Shown here piece by piece: positions 6,682 through 12,711 of a DNA stretch of 14,967 bases; the stretch's first letter is position 1, and every line of letters starts with the position of its first letter. This stretch comes from an uncultured Eubacteriales bacterium (GTDB taxonomy: Bacteria; Bacillota; Clostridia; Oscillospirales; Acutalibacteraceae): the NCBI GenBank assembly GCA_900321595.1, contig ONWP01000096.1, positions 1 to 14,967 of the forward strand. The letters are read 5' to 3'. The notes under the pieces are model-generated. The model was not told where the DNA came from. It saw nothing but the letters and a program-made list of their open reading frames with translations, and ran no database searches. The translations under genes and the position numbers were made by a program.

Positions 6682-6710
6682 ATTATAGCAGACTCCCGCC
6701 CGCTTTTCCA
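6682..6710 (-). promoter_or_regulatory. Promoter of the tig-clpP-clpX operon
   Basis: The minus strand shows a perfect TATAAT (6682-6687) and, 17 bases upstream, TGGAAA (6705-6710), a four-of-six -35. The predicted start near 6675 gives a leader of about 45 bases containing the palindrome at 6645-6659. Confidence 0.65.
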
Positions 6711-6779
6711 CATGAATTTTTGATTTTTTTGTGTGGAGGCTGAAGAATTTTATTTCATATACGCCACGCGTTTTTGGCA

Positions 6780-7484
6780 TTATTGCACGAAATCGAGATC
6801 GCGCGACACCAGCTTCGGACAGAATTTCAGCCGATCCGCCGCGATCAGGGAAAACCGAACGCCGTCTTCGGTGAAATCGTCATATCTGCCGGTGGTATCC
6901 CCGTGGATATGTCCGAAGTAGCAGCGTCTGATCCCGTATTCCGTCAGAACAGAAAAGATCTCCTCACAGCGGCGGCCGTCCATGACCGGCGGATAGTGCA
7001 GGAACACGACCGGCGTCGTACCGGGCTGCGCCGACTCGATCGAACGGATCAGCCGCTGCCGTTCCCGGTTGAGCACCTTGAGCGTATCGGCGGACTCGTC
7101 GTCGAAAAACCAGCCGCGGCTGCCGCAGACCGTGAGATCCCCGACCCGCACGGCGTCGTTGAAAACGACCTGCATGGACGTAAAACGGTGTTCCTCGAGA
7201 AACCGGTCGATCTTGCGGCGCGTCTCCCACCAGTAGTCGTGGTTCCCCTTGATCAGCAGCTTGCGCCCGGGCAGCGCGTGCAGAAAGGCGAAATCCTTTT
7301 CGCAGTCGTCCAGGTGCATGCCCCAGGAGATGTCGCCGTCGATCACGACCGTATCCTCGTCCGACACCACGGCGCGCCAGTTTTTTTCCAGCCGCTCCAC
7401 GTAGTTCTCCCAGCCGCGAAAGACCTCCATGGATTTGTCCGCGCCCAGGGACAGATGCGTATCGCCGATGGCAAACAGCGCCAT
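6780..7484 (-). CDS. Calcineurin-like metallophosphoesterase
   Basis: The 234-residue protein carries the full dinuclear-metal phosphoesterase motif set: D8-x-H10 (GDTH), GD at 50-51 (IDGDISWG), GNHD at 80-83 (followed by YWW), H163 in FLHYPP and GHIH at 191-194. It therefore very likely hydrolyses a phosphoester in the cytoplasm. The substrate is unknown; nothing identifies it as a protein phosphatase or nuclease. Its ATG lies seven bases after the thrC stop, with no strong ribosome binding site (only GGGACTCTGAAG-like sequence inside the thrC end), so translation is probably coupled to thrC. No clear intrinsic terminator follows before the tig promoter; only a weak GCCA/TGGC stem without a T-run is present. 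Confidence 0.9.
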   Translation of the reverse strand: MALFAIGDTHLSLGADKSMEVFRGWENYVERLEKNWRAVVSDEDTVVIDGDISWGMHLDDCEKDFAFLHALPGRKLLIKGNHDYWWETRRKIDRFLEEHRFTSMQVVFNDAVRVGDLTVCGSRGWFFDDESADTLKVLNRERQRLIRSIESAQPGTTPVVFLHYPPVMDGRRCEEIFSVLTEYGIRRCYFGHIHGDTTGRYDDFTEDGVRFSLIAADRLKFCPKLVSRDLDFVQ

Positions 7485-7491
7485 ATCAGCT

Positions 7492-8988
7492 TCAGAGTCC
7501 CAGCGACCGCTGGATCACCGCGCGCATATCGTCCACGTTCCGCTCGCAAACGCCCTCAAAACGGATCGCCTTGTCCCGCAGACCGGCCAGCTGCGCGGGC
7601 GCCGCGATGCCGGTGATCGCTTCCAGCTTTTCGAGCATCGCGAAGTCGTCGCCGTCCACGGTCTCGCCGAGCGCCTCCACGACGCTGGTGCAGAATTTGT
7701 AGGGGCTGGCGGTGGAATCGATGACGGCCGGCGTCTGGTCGCCTGTCTTCGCGCGGTAATCCTCGTAGACGCGCACCGCGACCGCCGTATGCGTATCGCA
7801 AAGGTACTGATGCTTCTCAAACGTCTCACGGATGGTGCGCTTCGTCGCCGCGTCGTCGCAGCAGCCCGCCGCGTACAGCGCGCGGATCCGGTCGCCTGTC
7901 GCCTGTCCCACGTCGAACCGGCCCGTCTTCTTCAGCGCGTCATACAGCGTCCGCACCGCCGCGTCGTCCTCGCCGGAAAGAGCGAAGATCAGCCGCTCCA
8001 GATTGGAGCTGATCAGGATATCCATGGACGGCGAAACCGTCATATAGAACTGCCGGTTCCGGTCGTATACGCCGGTGGTGATGAAATCCGTCAGCACGTT
8101 GTTCGCGTTGGACGCGCAGATGAGCTTCCGCACGGGGAGCCCCATGTTCACGGCGTAGTTGGCCGCCAGAATGTTGCCGAAATTGCCCGTCGGCACGACA
8201 AAATTGATCTCGTCGCCAAGCGTGATCTTCCCCTGACGCACCATATCGGCGTACGCGGAGAAGTAGTATACGATCTGCGGCACCAGCCGCCCCCAGTTGA
8301 TGGAGTTCGCGGAGGAGAAGACGTAGCCCTTTTCGTCAAACAGCTGCTTGACGGCGGGATCCGTGAAGATCGCCTTCACGCCGGTCTGCGCGTCGTCAAA
8401 GTTGCCGTTGACCGCGCACACACCGACGTTCGCGCCCTCCTGCGTCTGCATCTGCTTCTGCTGCATGGGGCTCACGCCGCTGTTGGGATAGAACACGACG
8501 ATGTTTGTGCCTTCCACGTCGCGGAAGCCTTCCAGCGCCGCCTTGCCGGTGTCGCCGCTGGTCGCGACCAGGATCACGATCTTCTTGTCCCGCAGCGTCT
8601 TCGCCGCGGAGGCCTTCAGCAGATGCGGCAGCAGCTGCAGCGCCATATCCTTGAACGCGCAGGTCGGGCCGTGCCACAGCTCCAGCACGTTCACGTTGTC
8701 GTGCAGCGTCACGACCGGCGCCACGTCGGCGGACGAGAATTTGCCCGGCGCGTAGGCCGCGTCCACGCAGGCGTCGATCTCCGCGGGATCGAAGTCGGTC
8801 AGATACAGTTTCAGGATGGCCTTTGCCCGATCCGTGTAAGACATCTCCACCAGCTTTGCGAGGAAAGCCTCGTCGATCTTCGGCGTCTCACAGGGAACGA
8901 AAAGTCCGCCGTCGGCGGAGATCCCGCGCGTGATGGCCTCCGCGGAGGTGATGCGCAGGGATGCGTCTCTGGTCGAAGTATAAAGCAT
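7492..8988 (-). CDS. thrC: Threonine synthase
   Basis: It converts O-phosphohomoserine and water to threonine and phosphate, using pyridoxal phosphate, in the last step of threonine synthesis. The 498-residue length fits the long form with an N-terminal threonine synthase domain (MLYTSTRD ... ISADGGLFVP, 1-32). The PLP-binding lysine is K113 in GPTCAFKDMALQ. Cofactor-contacting loops are SGDTGK (144-149), SSANSINWGR (225-234) and PTGNFGN (266-272), with SPSMDILISSNLER at 319-332. GAAAGGAT precedes the ATG by eight bases, within the 16-base gap after yraN, so it belongs to the same operon. No T-box or other threonine-responsive leader is visible, and no other threonine genes are nearby. Confidence 0.97.
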   Translation of the reverse strand: MLYTSTRDASLRITSAEAITRGISADGGLFVPCETPKIDEAFLAKLVEMSYTDRAKAILKLYLTDFDPAEIDACVDAAYAPGKFSSADVAPVVTLHDNVNVLELWHGPTCAFKDMALQLLPHLLKASAAKTLRDKKIVILVATSGDTGKAALEGFRDVEGTNIVVFYPNSGVSPMQQKQMQTQEGANVGVCAVNGNFDDAQTGVKAIFTDPAVKQLFDEKGYVFSSANSINWGRLVPQIVYYFSAYADMVRQGKITLGDEINFVVPTGNFGNILAANYAVNMGLPVRKLICASNANNVLTDFITTGVYDRNRQFYMTVSPSMDILISSNLERLIFALSGEDDAAVRTLYDALKKTGRFDVGQATGDRIRALYAAGCCDDAATKRTIRETFEKHQYLCDTHTAVAVRVYEDYRAKTGDQTPAVIDSTASPYKFCTSVVEALGETVDGDDFAMLEKLEAITGIAAPAQLAGLRDKAIRFEGVCERNVDDMRAVIQRSLGL

Positions 8989-9004
8989 AGTTTTATCCTT
9001 TCCG

Positions 9005-9355
9005 TCAGAATGCGTTTTTGATGTATTTGCAGGCGTAGCCGTCCGGCGACGCCGTCACTTCCATAATGTCGTACCTCGCGGGCAGCGAGAGCCCGGTCGC
9101 GGCAAGGAACGCCGCTGCCGCCGCGCGGACACGTTCGGCTTTCCCGGCGTCGACCGCTTCCGCGGGATCGAAGAAAGCGTCCGGATCCCGCGTCTTGACC
9201 TCGACGAAGCAGACAAACGCTCCGTCGCCGGCGACGAGGTCGATCTCCCCCGCCCTGACGCGGTAATTCGCCGCCAGGATCTCATAGCCTTCGTCGCGCA
9301 GATATCTGGCGGCGGCCATTTCGCCGTACAGACCGCGCTTGCGCCGTTCGGTCAT
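9005..9355 (-). CDS. yraN: YraN family (UPF0102) endonuclease-like protein
   Basis: This 116-residue protein matches the YraN/UPF0102 family, which has a restriction-endonuclease-like fold. The family signature is complete: the N-terminal G-x-x-GE-x-AA-x-YL (GLYGEMAAARYL), N30-Y-R, GEIDL (36-40) and FVEVKTR (50-56). D39, E52 and K54 form the nuclease-type D...ExK pattern. The cellular substrate is not established. The start codon overlaps the rnhB stop in an ATGA (9352-9355), the family's common neighbour. thrC follows after 16 bases. Confidence 0.93.
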   Translation of the reverse strand: MTERRKRGLYGEMAAARYLRDEGYEILAANYRVRAGEIDLVAGDGAFVCFVEVKTRDPDAFFDPAEAVDAGKAERVRAAAAAFLAATGLSLPARYDIMEVTASPDGYACKYIKNAF

Positions 9356-9951
9356 TTCTCGTCCAGATTTTTCAGGAACGACCGCCGGTGCACCGGCGAA
9401 ACGCCGTGCGCCTTAAGCATCTCATAATGCAGCTTCGTCGGATACCCCTTGTGCTGCGCGAACCGGTATTCCGGGTAAAGCGCGTCAAGCTCCAGCATAT
9501 GGCGGTCCCGCGACACCTTCGCGAGGATCGACGCTGCGGCGATGGAGATCGATTTGGCGTCCCCCTTGACGAGCGCGCGCTCCGGGATCCCGGTGCCGGG
9601 ACAGCGGTTGCCGTCCACCAGCAGCAGGTCCGGCCGCACGGAAAGGCCGTCCACCGCGCGCTTCATCGCGAGGAACGTCGCGTTCAGGATATTGATCTCA
9701 TCGATCTCCTCGGGAGAAGCGGACGCCACGCACCAGCTTTCGGCGCGTTCCCGGATCAGATCGTACAGCGCGTCGCGTTTTTTCTCGCTGAGTTTTTTGG
9801 AATCATTGATCCCGGCGTCCTCCAGCCCGGCAGGCAGGATGCAGGCCGCCGCGAACACAGGTCCCGCGAGCGGGCCTCTCCCGGCCTCGTCCACGCCGGC
9901 CACGACGGCAAATCCGTCCGCGTGCGCCAGTGTTTCAAATTCATACGTCAT
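9352..9951 (-). CDS. rnhB: Ribonuclease HII
   Basis: RNase HII cuts RNA in RNA-DNA hybrids and 5' of single ribonucleotides embedded in DNA, starting ribonucleotide excision repair. The 199 residues cover the full domain: VAGVDEAGRGPLAGPV (17-32) with D21 and E22, LLVDGN with D113, and KGD with D131 before SISIAAASILAKVSRD. Together these make the metal-binding acidic tetrad. GYPTKLHYEMLKAHGVSPVHRRSF near the C-terminus is family-typical. Its start overlaps the rbgA stop by an ATGA (9948-9951) and its stop overlaps yraN the same way, so the three are translationally coupled. Confidence 0.97.
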   Translation of the reverse strand: MTYEFETLAHADGFAVVAGVDEAGRGPLAGPVFAAACILPAGLEDAGINDSKKLSEKKRDALYDLIRERAESWCVASASPEEIDEINILNATFLAMKRAVDGLSVRPDLLLVDGNRCPGTGIPERALVKGDAKSISIAAASILAKVSRDRHMLELDALYPEYRFAQHKGYPTKLHYEMLKAHGVSPVHRRSFLKNLDEK

Positions 9952-10823
9952 ATCGATTTCTCCGGCATTTCCAGGGAAATGCGTCCGAGCTTGCCCGCTC
10001 TGTATTCGTCCAGCAGCATATTCGCGCAGCGCAGCGTATCGACGTCGCCGCCGCGTATCTTCATGCCGCGCTTCGCGCCGATGGCCTCAAGCAGCTCCCA
10101 CGGCATCATCGATTCGAAATCCGTCACGCCGTACCGCGCGGTCAGGCGATCCGGATGCTCGCGGGCGATCGCGTCCAGGAACCGCACCGCAAGCGTCTCC
10201 ACGTCCAGGACCTGATCCTTGACGCCGCCGGTGAACGCCAGCTTGTCGCCCACCTCCGGATCCTCAAACTTCGGCCAGAGCACGCCGGGCGTATCCAGCA
10301 GCTCGACGCCGTCGCCGGTGTTGTACCAGTGGGTATCGCGCGTTACGCCGGCGCGATCCTCCGTCTTGGCCTTCGCCTTCGCGCACAGGCCGTTAATAAA
10401 CGTGCTCTTGCCCGTGTTCGGGATCCCGAGCACCATCAGCCGGACGGTCTTGCCCGGCATGCCGCGCTCCTCGTTTCGGCGGATGACGGGCGCGAGCATC
10501 CGCTTCGCCTCCTGCCGGAAATCATTCTGCCACCGTCCGGAACGGCAGTCCATCGACATGGCGTTGTCGCCGTTGCTGCGCAGCGCCGCCAGCCAGCGGT
10601 CTGTCACGACCGGATCCGCCAGATCCGCTTTATTCAGAATGAAGAGCCGGCGCTTCCCCCGCGTCAGTTCGTCCAGCTCCGGATTCCGGCTGCTGACGGG
10701 GATGCGCGCGTCCAGCAGGATGACGACGCCGTCGACCTTCTTCATGTTTTCGCCGATGAGCCGCCGCGTTTTGGCCATATGGCCGGGGAACCACTGGACC
10801 GTCTGTTTGATCGCCTCAGCCAT
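9948..10823 (-). CDS. rbgA: Ribosome biogenesis GTPase RbgA/YlqF
   Basis: RbgA is a circularly permuted GTPase needed for late 50S subunit assembly. The permutation is visible: the G4 motif NKAD (64-67) comes before G1 GIPNTGKST (133-141), G2 T161 and G3 DTPG (177-180). The N-terminus QWFPGHMAKTRR (10-21) is characteristic of this family. A C-terminal helical domain follows, giving 291 residues, the usual size. GGAG precedes the ATG at a 9-base distance in the 15-base gap after the second signal peptidase. It lies downstream of rplS, a common Firmicute association in which 50S components and an assembly factor share a transcript. Confidence 0.97.
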   Translation of the reverse strand: MAEAIKQTVQWFPGHMAKTRRLIGENMKKVDGVVILLDARIPVSSRNPELDELTRGKRRLFILNKADLADPVVTDRWLAALRSNGDNAMSMDCRSGRWQNDFRQEAKRMLAPVIRRNEERGMPGKTVRLMVLGIPNTGKSTFINGLCAKAKAKTEDRAGVTRDTHWYNTGDGVELLDTPGVLWPKFEDPEVGDKLAFTGGVKDQVLDVETLAVRFLDAIAREHPDRLTARYGVTDFESMMPWELLEAIGAKRGMKIRGGDVDTLRCANMLLDEYRAGKLGRISLEMPEKSI

Positions 10824-10838
10824 GACCGAATTCTCCGA

Positions 10839-11399
10839 TCACTTTGAGGACTCGTAGATGTCGAACTGTCCCATCGGGATAAAACGCGTGAAAGCCTTCC
10901 CCATGACGAAACGTTCGTCAACAAACCCCACAAGATACGACCGGCTGTCGGTCGAATGGTTGCGGTTGTCGCCCATGCAAAACAGCTTGCCCTGCGGCAC
11001 CTGGATCGGATACTCGTTTTCGTCGTCGATATGCCGCACATCCGTCAGCGACGCCGTGTACGGCTCATCGAGCTTTTCCATCGTATCCGCCGTATCGCCG
11101 ACGTATACGTATCCCGTGTCGTAATCCACATTGACCCACTGTCCGCCCGTCGCGATGACGCGTTTGACGATCGGCTCGCTCAGCGCGTTCGGCTCTGTGA
11201 CGATGACGATATCCTTATAATGATACGTCTGCTTGCAGGCTGTAACGGCAAGCCAGTTGCCGTCCTGCAGCGTGGGCAGCATGGATTCGCCGCTGACGCC
11301 GACGACGCGGAACACGAAGATAAAGAGCAGCACGATGATCAGCACCGCCGCGGTCAGGGACGCGACGAGATCGTAAATGCTCTCAATGATTTTTTTCAT
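10839..11399 (-). CDS. lepB: Signal peptidase I, second tandem copy
   Basis: This type I signal peptidase (S26 family) cuts signal peptides from exported proteins at the membrane surface. With the ATG at 11399 it has 186 residues. One N-terminal membrane segment (about 11-31) is followed by the nucleophile S39 in SGESMLP and the general base K79 in IVKRVIA. The conserved MGDNRNHSTDSR box lies at about 142-153. The open frame can be extended two codons to a TTG at 11405, but the ATG is preferred. AGAGAG lies about ten bases upstream of it, and MKK is a typical start. It is 24 bases downstream of the first lepB copy and clearly diverged from it, mainly in the loop between the lysine box and the MGDN box. 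rbgA follows after 15 bases. Confidence 0.95.
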   Translation of the reverse strand: MKKIIESIYDLVASLTAAVLIIVLLFIFVFRVVGVSGESMLPTLQDGNWLAVTACKQTYHYKDIVIVTEPNALSEPIVKRVIATGGQWVNVDYDTGYVYVGDTADTMEKLDEPYTASLTDVRHIDDENEYPIQVPQGKLFCMGDNRNHSTDSRSYLVGFVDERFVMGKAFTRFIPMGQFDIYESSK

Positions 11400-11423
11400 A
11401 TTCAAACAACTCTCTTGTTCAGA

Positions 11424-12002
11424 TTATTGACGACTGCGCACGATGCCGAAGCCTTCCCGGCCGCTGCGCGCCGCCACCTTGCCGACGACGAAGCGGCGAT
11501 CGACGGCGCCGATTCGCCTTGCTCTGGAGTCAAAGCTGCCGCGGGTGTTGTCTCCCATGACGAAAATCGACCCGGCGGGAACCGTATAGGGATAGCGCAC
11601 CTCGTCGTCCACGTTCCTGGCCAGATCCTCCACGCGCAGGATGACAGGCTGCGGCAGATCCGCGCCGTTGACGGTGACCGTCCCGGCGGCGTAATCAACG
11701 CTTACGGACTGCCCCGCCACGGCGATCACGCGTTTGACGATGCTGCTCGTTCCTTCGATATCGGAGTGAATGACGACCACGTCGCCGGTTTCGACCGAAG
11801 CGATCAGGCTGTTCACGAGGACCATATCCCCGTTCACAAGCGTCGGCTCCATGCTGATGCCGCTGACGCGAAACAGGCGAAAGCATATGCCGAAAAGCAG
11901 CGTCCCGGCGCAAAAGACCAGCGTGAACACCTTCATCCAGCCGTATACGGTCCTGACCGCCGTGTCAGCGACCGGGCTGCGGCCGCGCTTCCCGCTATCC
12001 AT
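11424..12002 (-). CDS. lepB: Signal peptidase I, first tandem copy
   Basis: This 192-residue S26 signal peptidase has a short basic cytoplasmic start, one membrane segment (about 23-43), the nucleophile S50 in SGISMEP and the general base K90 in IVKRVIA. The MGDNTRGSFDSR box is at 149-160. That last box normally reads GDNR; here the arginine after GDN is a threonine and an arginine comes one position later, while D158, S159 and R160 are kept. The enzyme is probably active but may have altered specificity. GGAGG lies six bases before the ATG. The ribosome binding site almost touches the end of the rplS terminator, so this gene is reached by read-through or a promoter inside rplS. Confidence 0.95.
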   Translation of the reverse strand: MDSGKRGRSPVADTAVRTVYGWMKVFTLVFCAGTLLFGICFRLFRVSGISMEPTLVNGDMVLVNSLIASVETGDVVVIHSDIEGTSSIVKRVIAVAGQSVSVDYAAGTVTVNGADLPQPVILRVEDLARNVDDEVRYPYTVPAGSIFVMGDNTRGSFDSRARRIGAVDRRFVVGKVAARSGREGFGIVRSRQ

Positions 12003-12020
12003 GACGCACCTCCGAAAAAA

Positions 12021-12050
12021 AGCAAAAAAAGGGACTTGAGAAGCCCCTTT
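12021..12050 (-). terminator. Terminator/attenuator between rplS and lepB
   Basis: On the minus strand AAAGGGGCTT (12041-12050) pairs with AAGTCCCTTT (12028-12037), ten pairs with one G-U, over a 3-base loop. A T-rich run continues to about 12015. It lies eight bases after the rplS stop and immediately before the lepB ribosome binding site (GGAGG, 12009-12013). There is no room for a promoter between them. It probably lowers lepB-operon expression relative to L19. Confidence 0.83.
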
Positions 12051-12057
12051 GATCGCA

Positions 12058-12402
12058 TTACTTCAGCTGTTCCTTGACCTTCGCGGCCTTGCCGACACGG
12101 TCACGCAGGTAGTAGAGCTTCGCTCTGCGAACCTTACCGCGTCTGATCACCTTCACGCTGTCCACGTTGGGGCTGTGGATGGGGAACACGCGTTCCACGC
12201 CGACGTTGTAGGAAACACGTCTGACGGTAAACGTCTCGCTGATGCCGGAACCCTTGCGGGCGATCACGGTACCCTCGAAGTACTGAATTCGTTCCTTGTC
12301 GCCTTCCTTGATGCGAACACCGATGCGAACGGTGTCGCCGATGGAAAACGCCGGGATCTCAGCCTTGAACGAATCCTGTGCGATCAATTTCAATGCGTCC
12401 AT
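12058..12402 (-). CDS. rplS: 50S ribosomal protein L19
   Basis: L19 sits at the interface of the 30S and 50S subunits. The 114-residue sequence is a complete, ordinary L19: PAFSIGDTVRIGVRIKEGDKERIQYFEGTVIA, then FTVRRVSYNVGVERVFPIHSP and the basic C-terminal KVRRAKLYYLRDRVGKAAKVKE. GGAGG lies ten bases before the ATG, a slightly long spacing. It is transcribed from its own promoter behind a structured leader of about 135 bases. In Firmicutes L19 synthesis can be controlled by binding of the protein to such a leader. lepB follows after a terminator hairpin. Confidence 0.98.
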   Translation of the reverse strand: MDALKLIAQDSFKAEIPAFSIGDTVRIGVRIKEGDKERIQYFEGTVIARKGSGISETFTVRRVSYNVGVERVFPIHSPNVDSVKVIRRGKVRRAKLYYLRDRVGKAAKVKEQLK

Positions 12403-12540
12403 GTCTGTTATACCTCCAAAATGTTTTCAGCCGTTCTTAACAAGCATGTGCCAGAGGACCGACCGCCTTAATGTACGCTGCGTACCATTAATTGCCGTCG
12501 AGCTTCGGCGTCCAACCGGAGCCCGACGCATAAGAACGCC
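12403..12540 (-). promoter_or_regulatory. Structured rplS mRNA leader, candidate L19 leader
   Basis: The untranslated leader folds readily. An outer helix joins CGTTCTTA near its 5' end (12531-12538) to TAAGAACG near the 3' end (12432-12439), eight perfect pairs over about 90 bases. Inside lie one hairpin at 12497-12527 (GTCGGGC with GCTCGAC, one G-U) and another at 12468-12491 (TTAAT/ATTAA plus GTACG/CGTAC with a bulged G). This makes a multibranch junction about 30 bases before the ribosome binding site. L19 leader elements are known upstream of rplS in Firmicutes; I assign this by position and structure, not by an aligned consensus. Confidence 0.55.
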
Positions 12541-12545
12541 TATAT

Positions 12546-12574
12546 ACTTTACCACAACATTTTCTCTTTTGCAA
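12546..12574 (-). promoter_or_regulatory. Promoter of rplS with upstream A-tracts
   Basis: The minus strand has TTGCAA (12569-12574), a 17-base spacer and TAAAGT (12546-12551); an overlapping TATATA could also serve as the -10. Upstream lie four A-tracts at 12579-12584, 12587-12591, 12599-12603 and 12610-12615. They resemble an UP element, suiting a highly expressed ribosomal protein gene. The -10 is only a four-of-six match. Confidence 0.5.
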
Positions 12575-12638
12575 CCGCTTTTTTCATTTTTCCGCGTCTT
12601 TTTCGCACATTTTTTCAGATTTGGTCGCGTAATATTTA

Positions 12639-12667
12639 TTGAAATACACCGCGCGTCATGTTAAAAT
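12639..12667 (+). promoter_or_regulatory. Promoter of the FAD oxidoreductase gene pair
   Basis: TTGAAA (12639-12644), a 17-base spacer and TAAAAT (12662-12667), each one mismatch from consensus. A second possible -10, TATAAA at 12676-12681, has no good -35. The predicted start near 12674 gives a leader of about 38 bases. The promoter diverges from that of rplS with about 64 bases between the two -35 boxes. Confidence 0.65.
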
Positions 12668-12711
12668 GAATTTGTTATAAAACTTTTATCGTAAAAGGAG
12701 CGTGAATCTGC

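Noticed and set aside
6630..6713. N-terminal extension of trigger factor to a start at 6713
   Set aside because: It would place coding sequence over the tig promoter; the ATG at 6629 has a good ribosome binding site and the family-typical N-terminus.
6710..6779. Possible terminator after the metallophosphoesterase gene
   Set aside because: Only a 4-base stem (GCCA/TGGC) and a long-loop CCACA/TGTGG pair are present, neither followed by a proper T-run.
7429..9021. 530-codon plus-strand frame opposite thrC
   Set aside because: Shadow of thrC with a low-complexity Arg/His/Val-rich product and no initiation signals.
11400..11405. TTG start two codons upstream for the second lepB
   Set aside because: The ATG at 11399 is better spaced from AGAGAG and gives the common MKK start.
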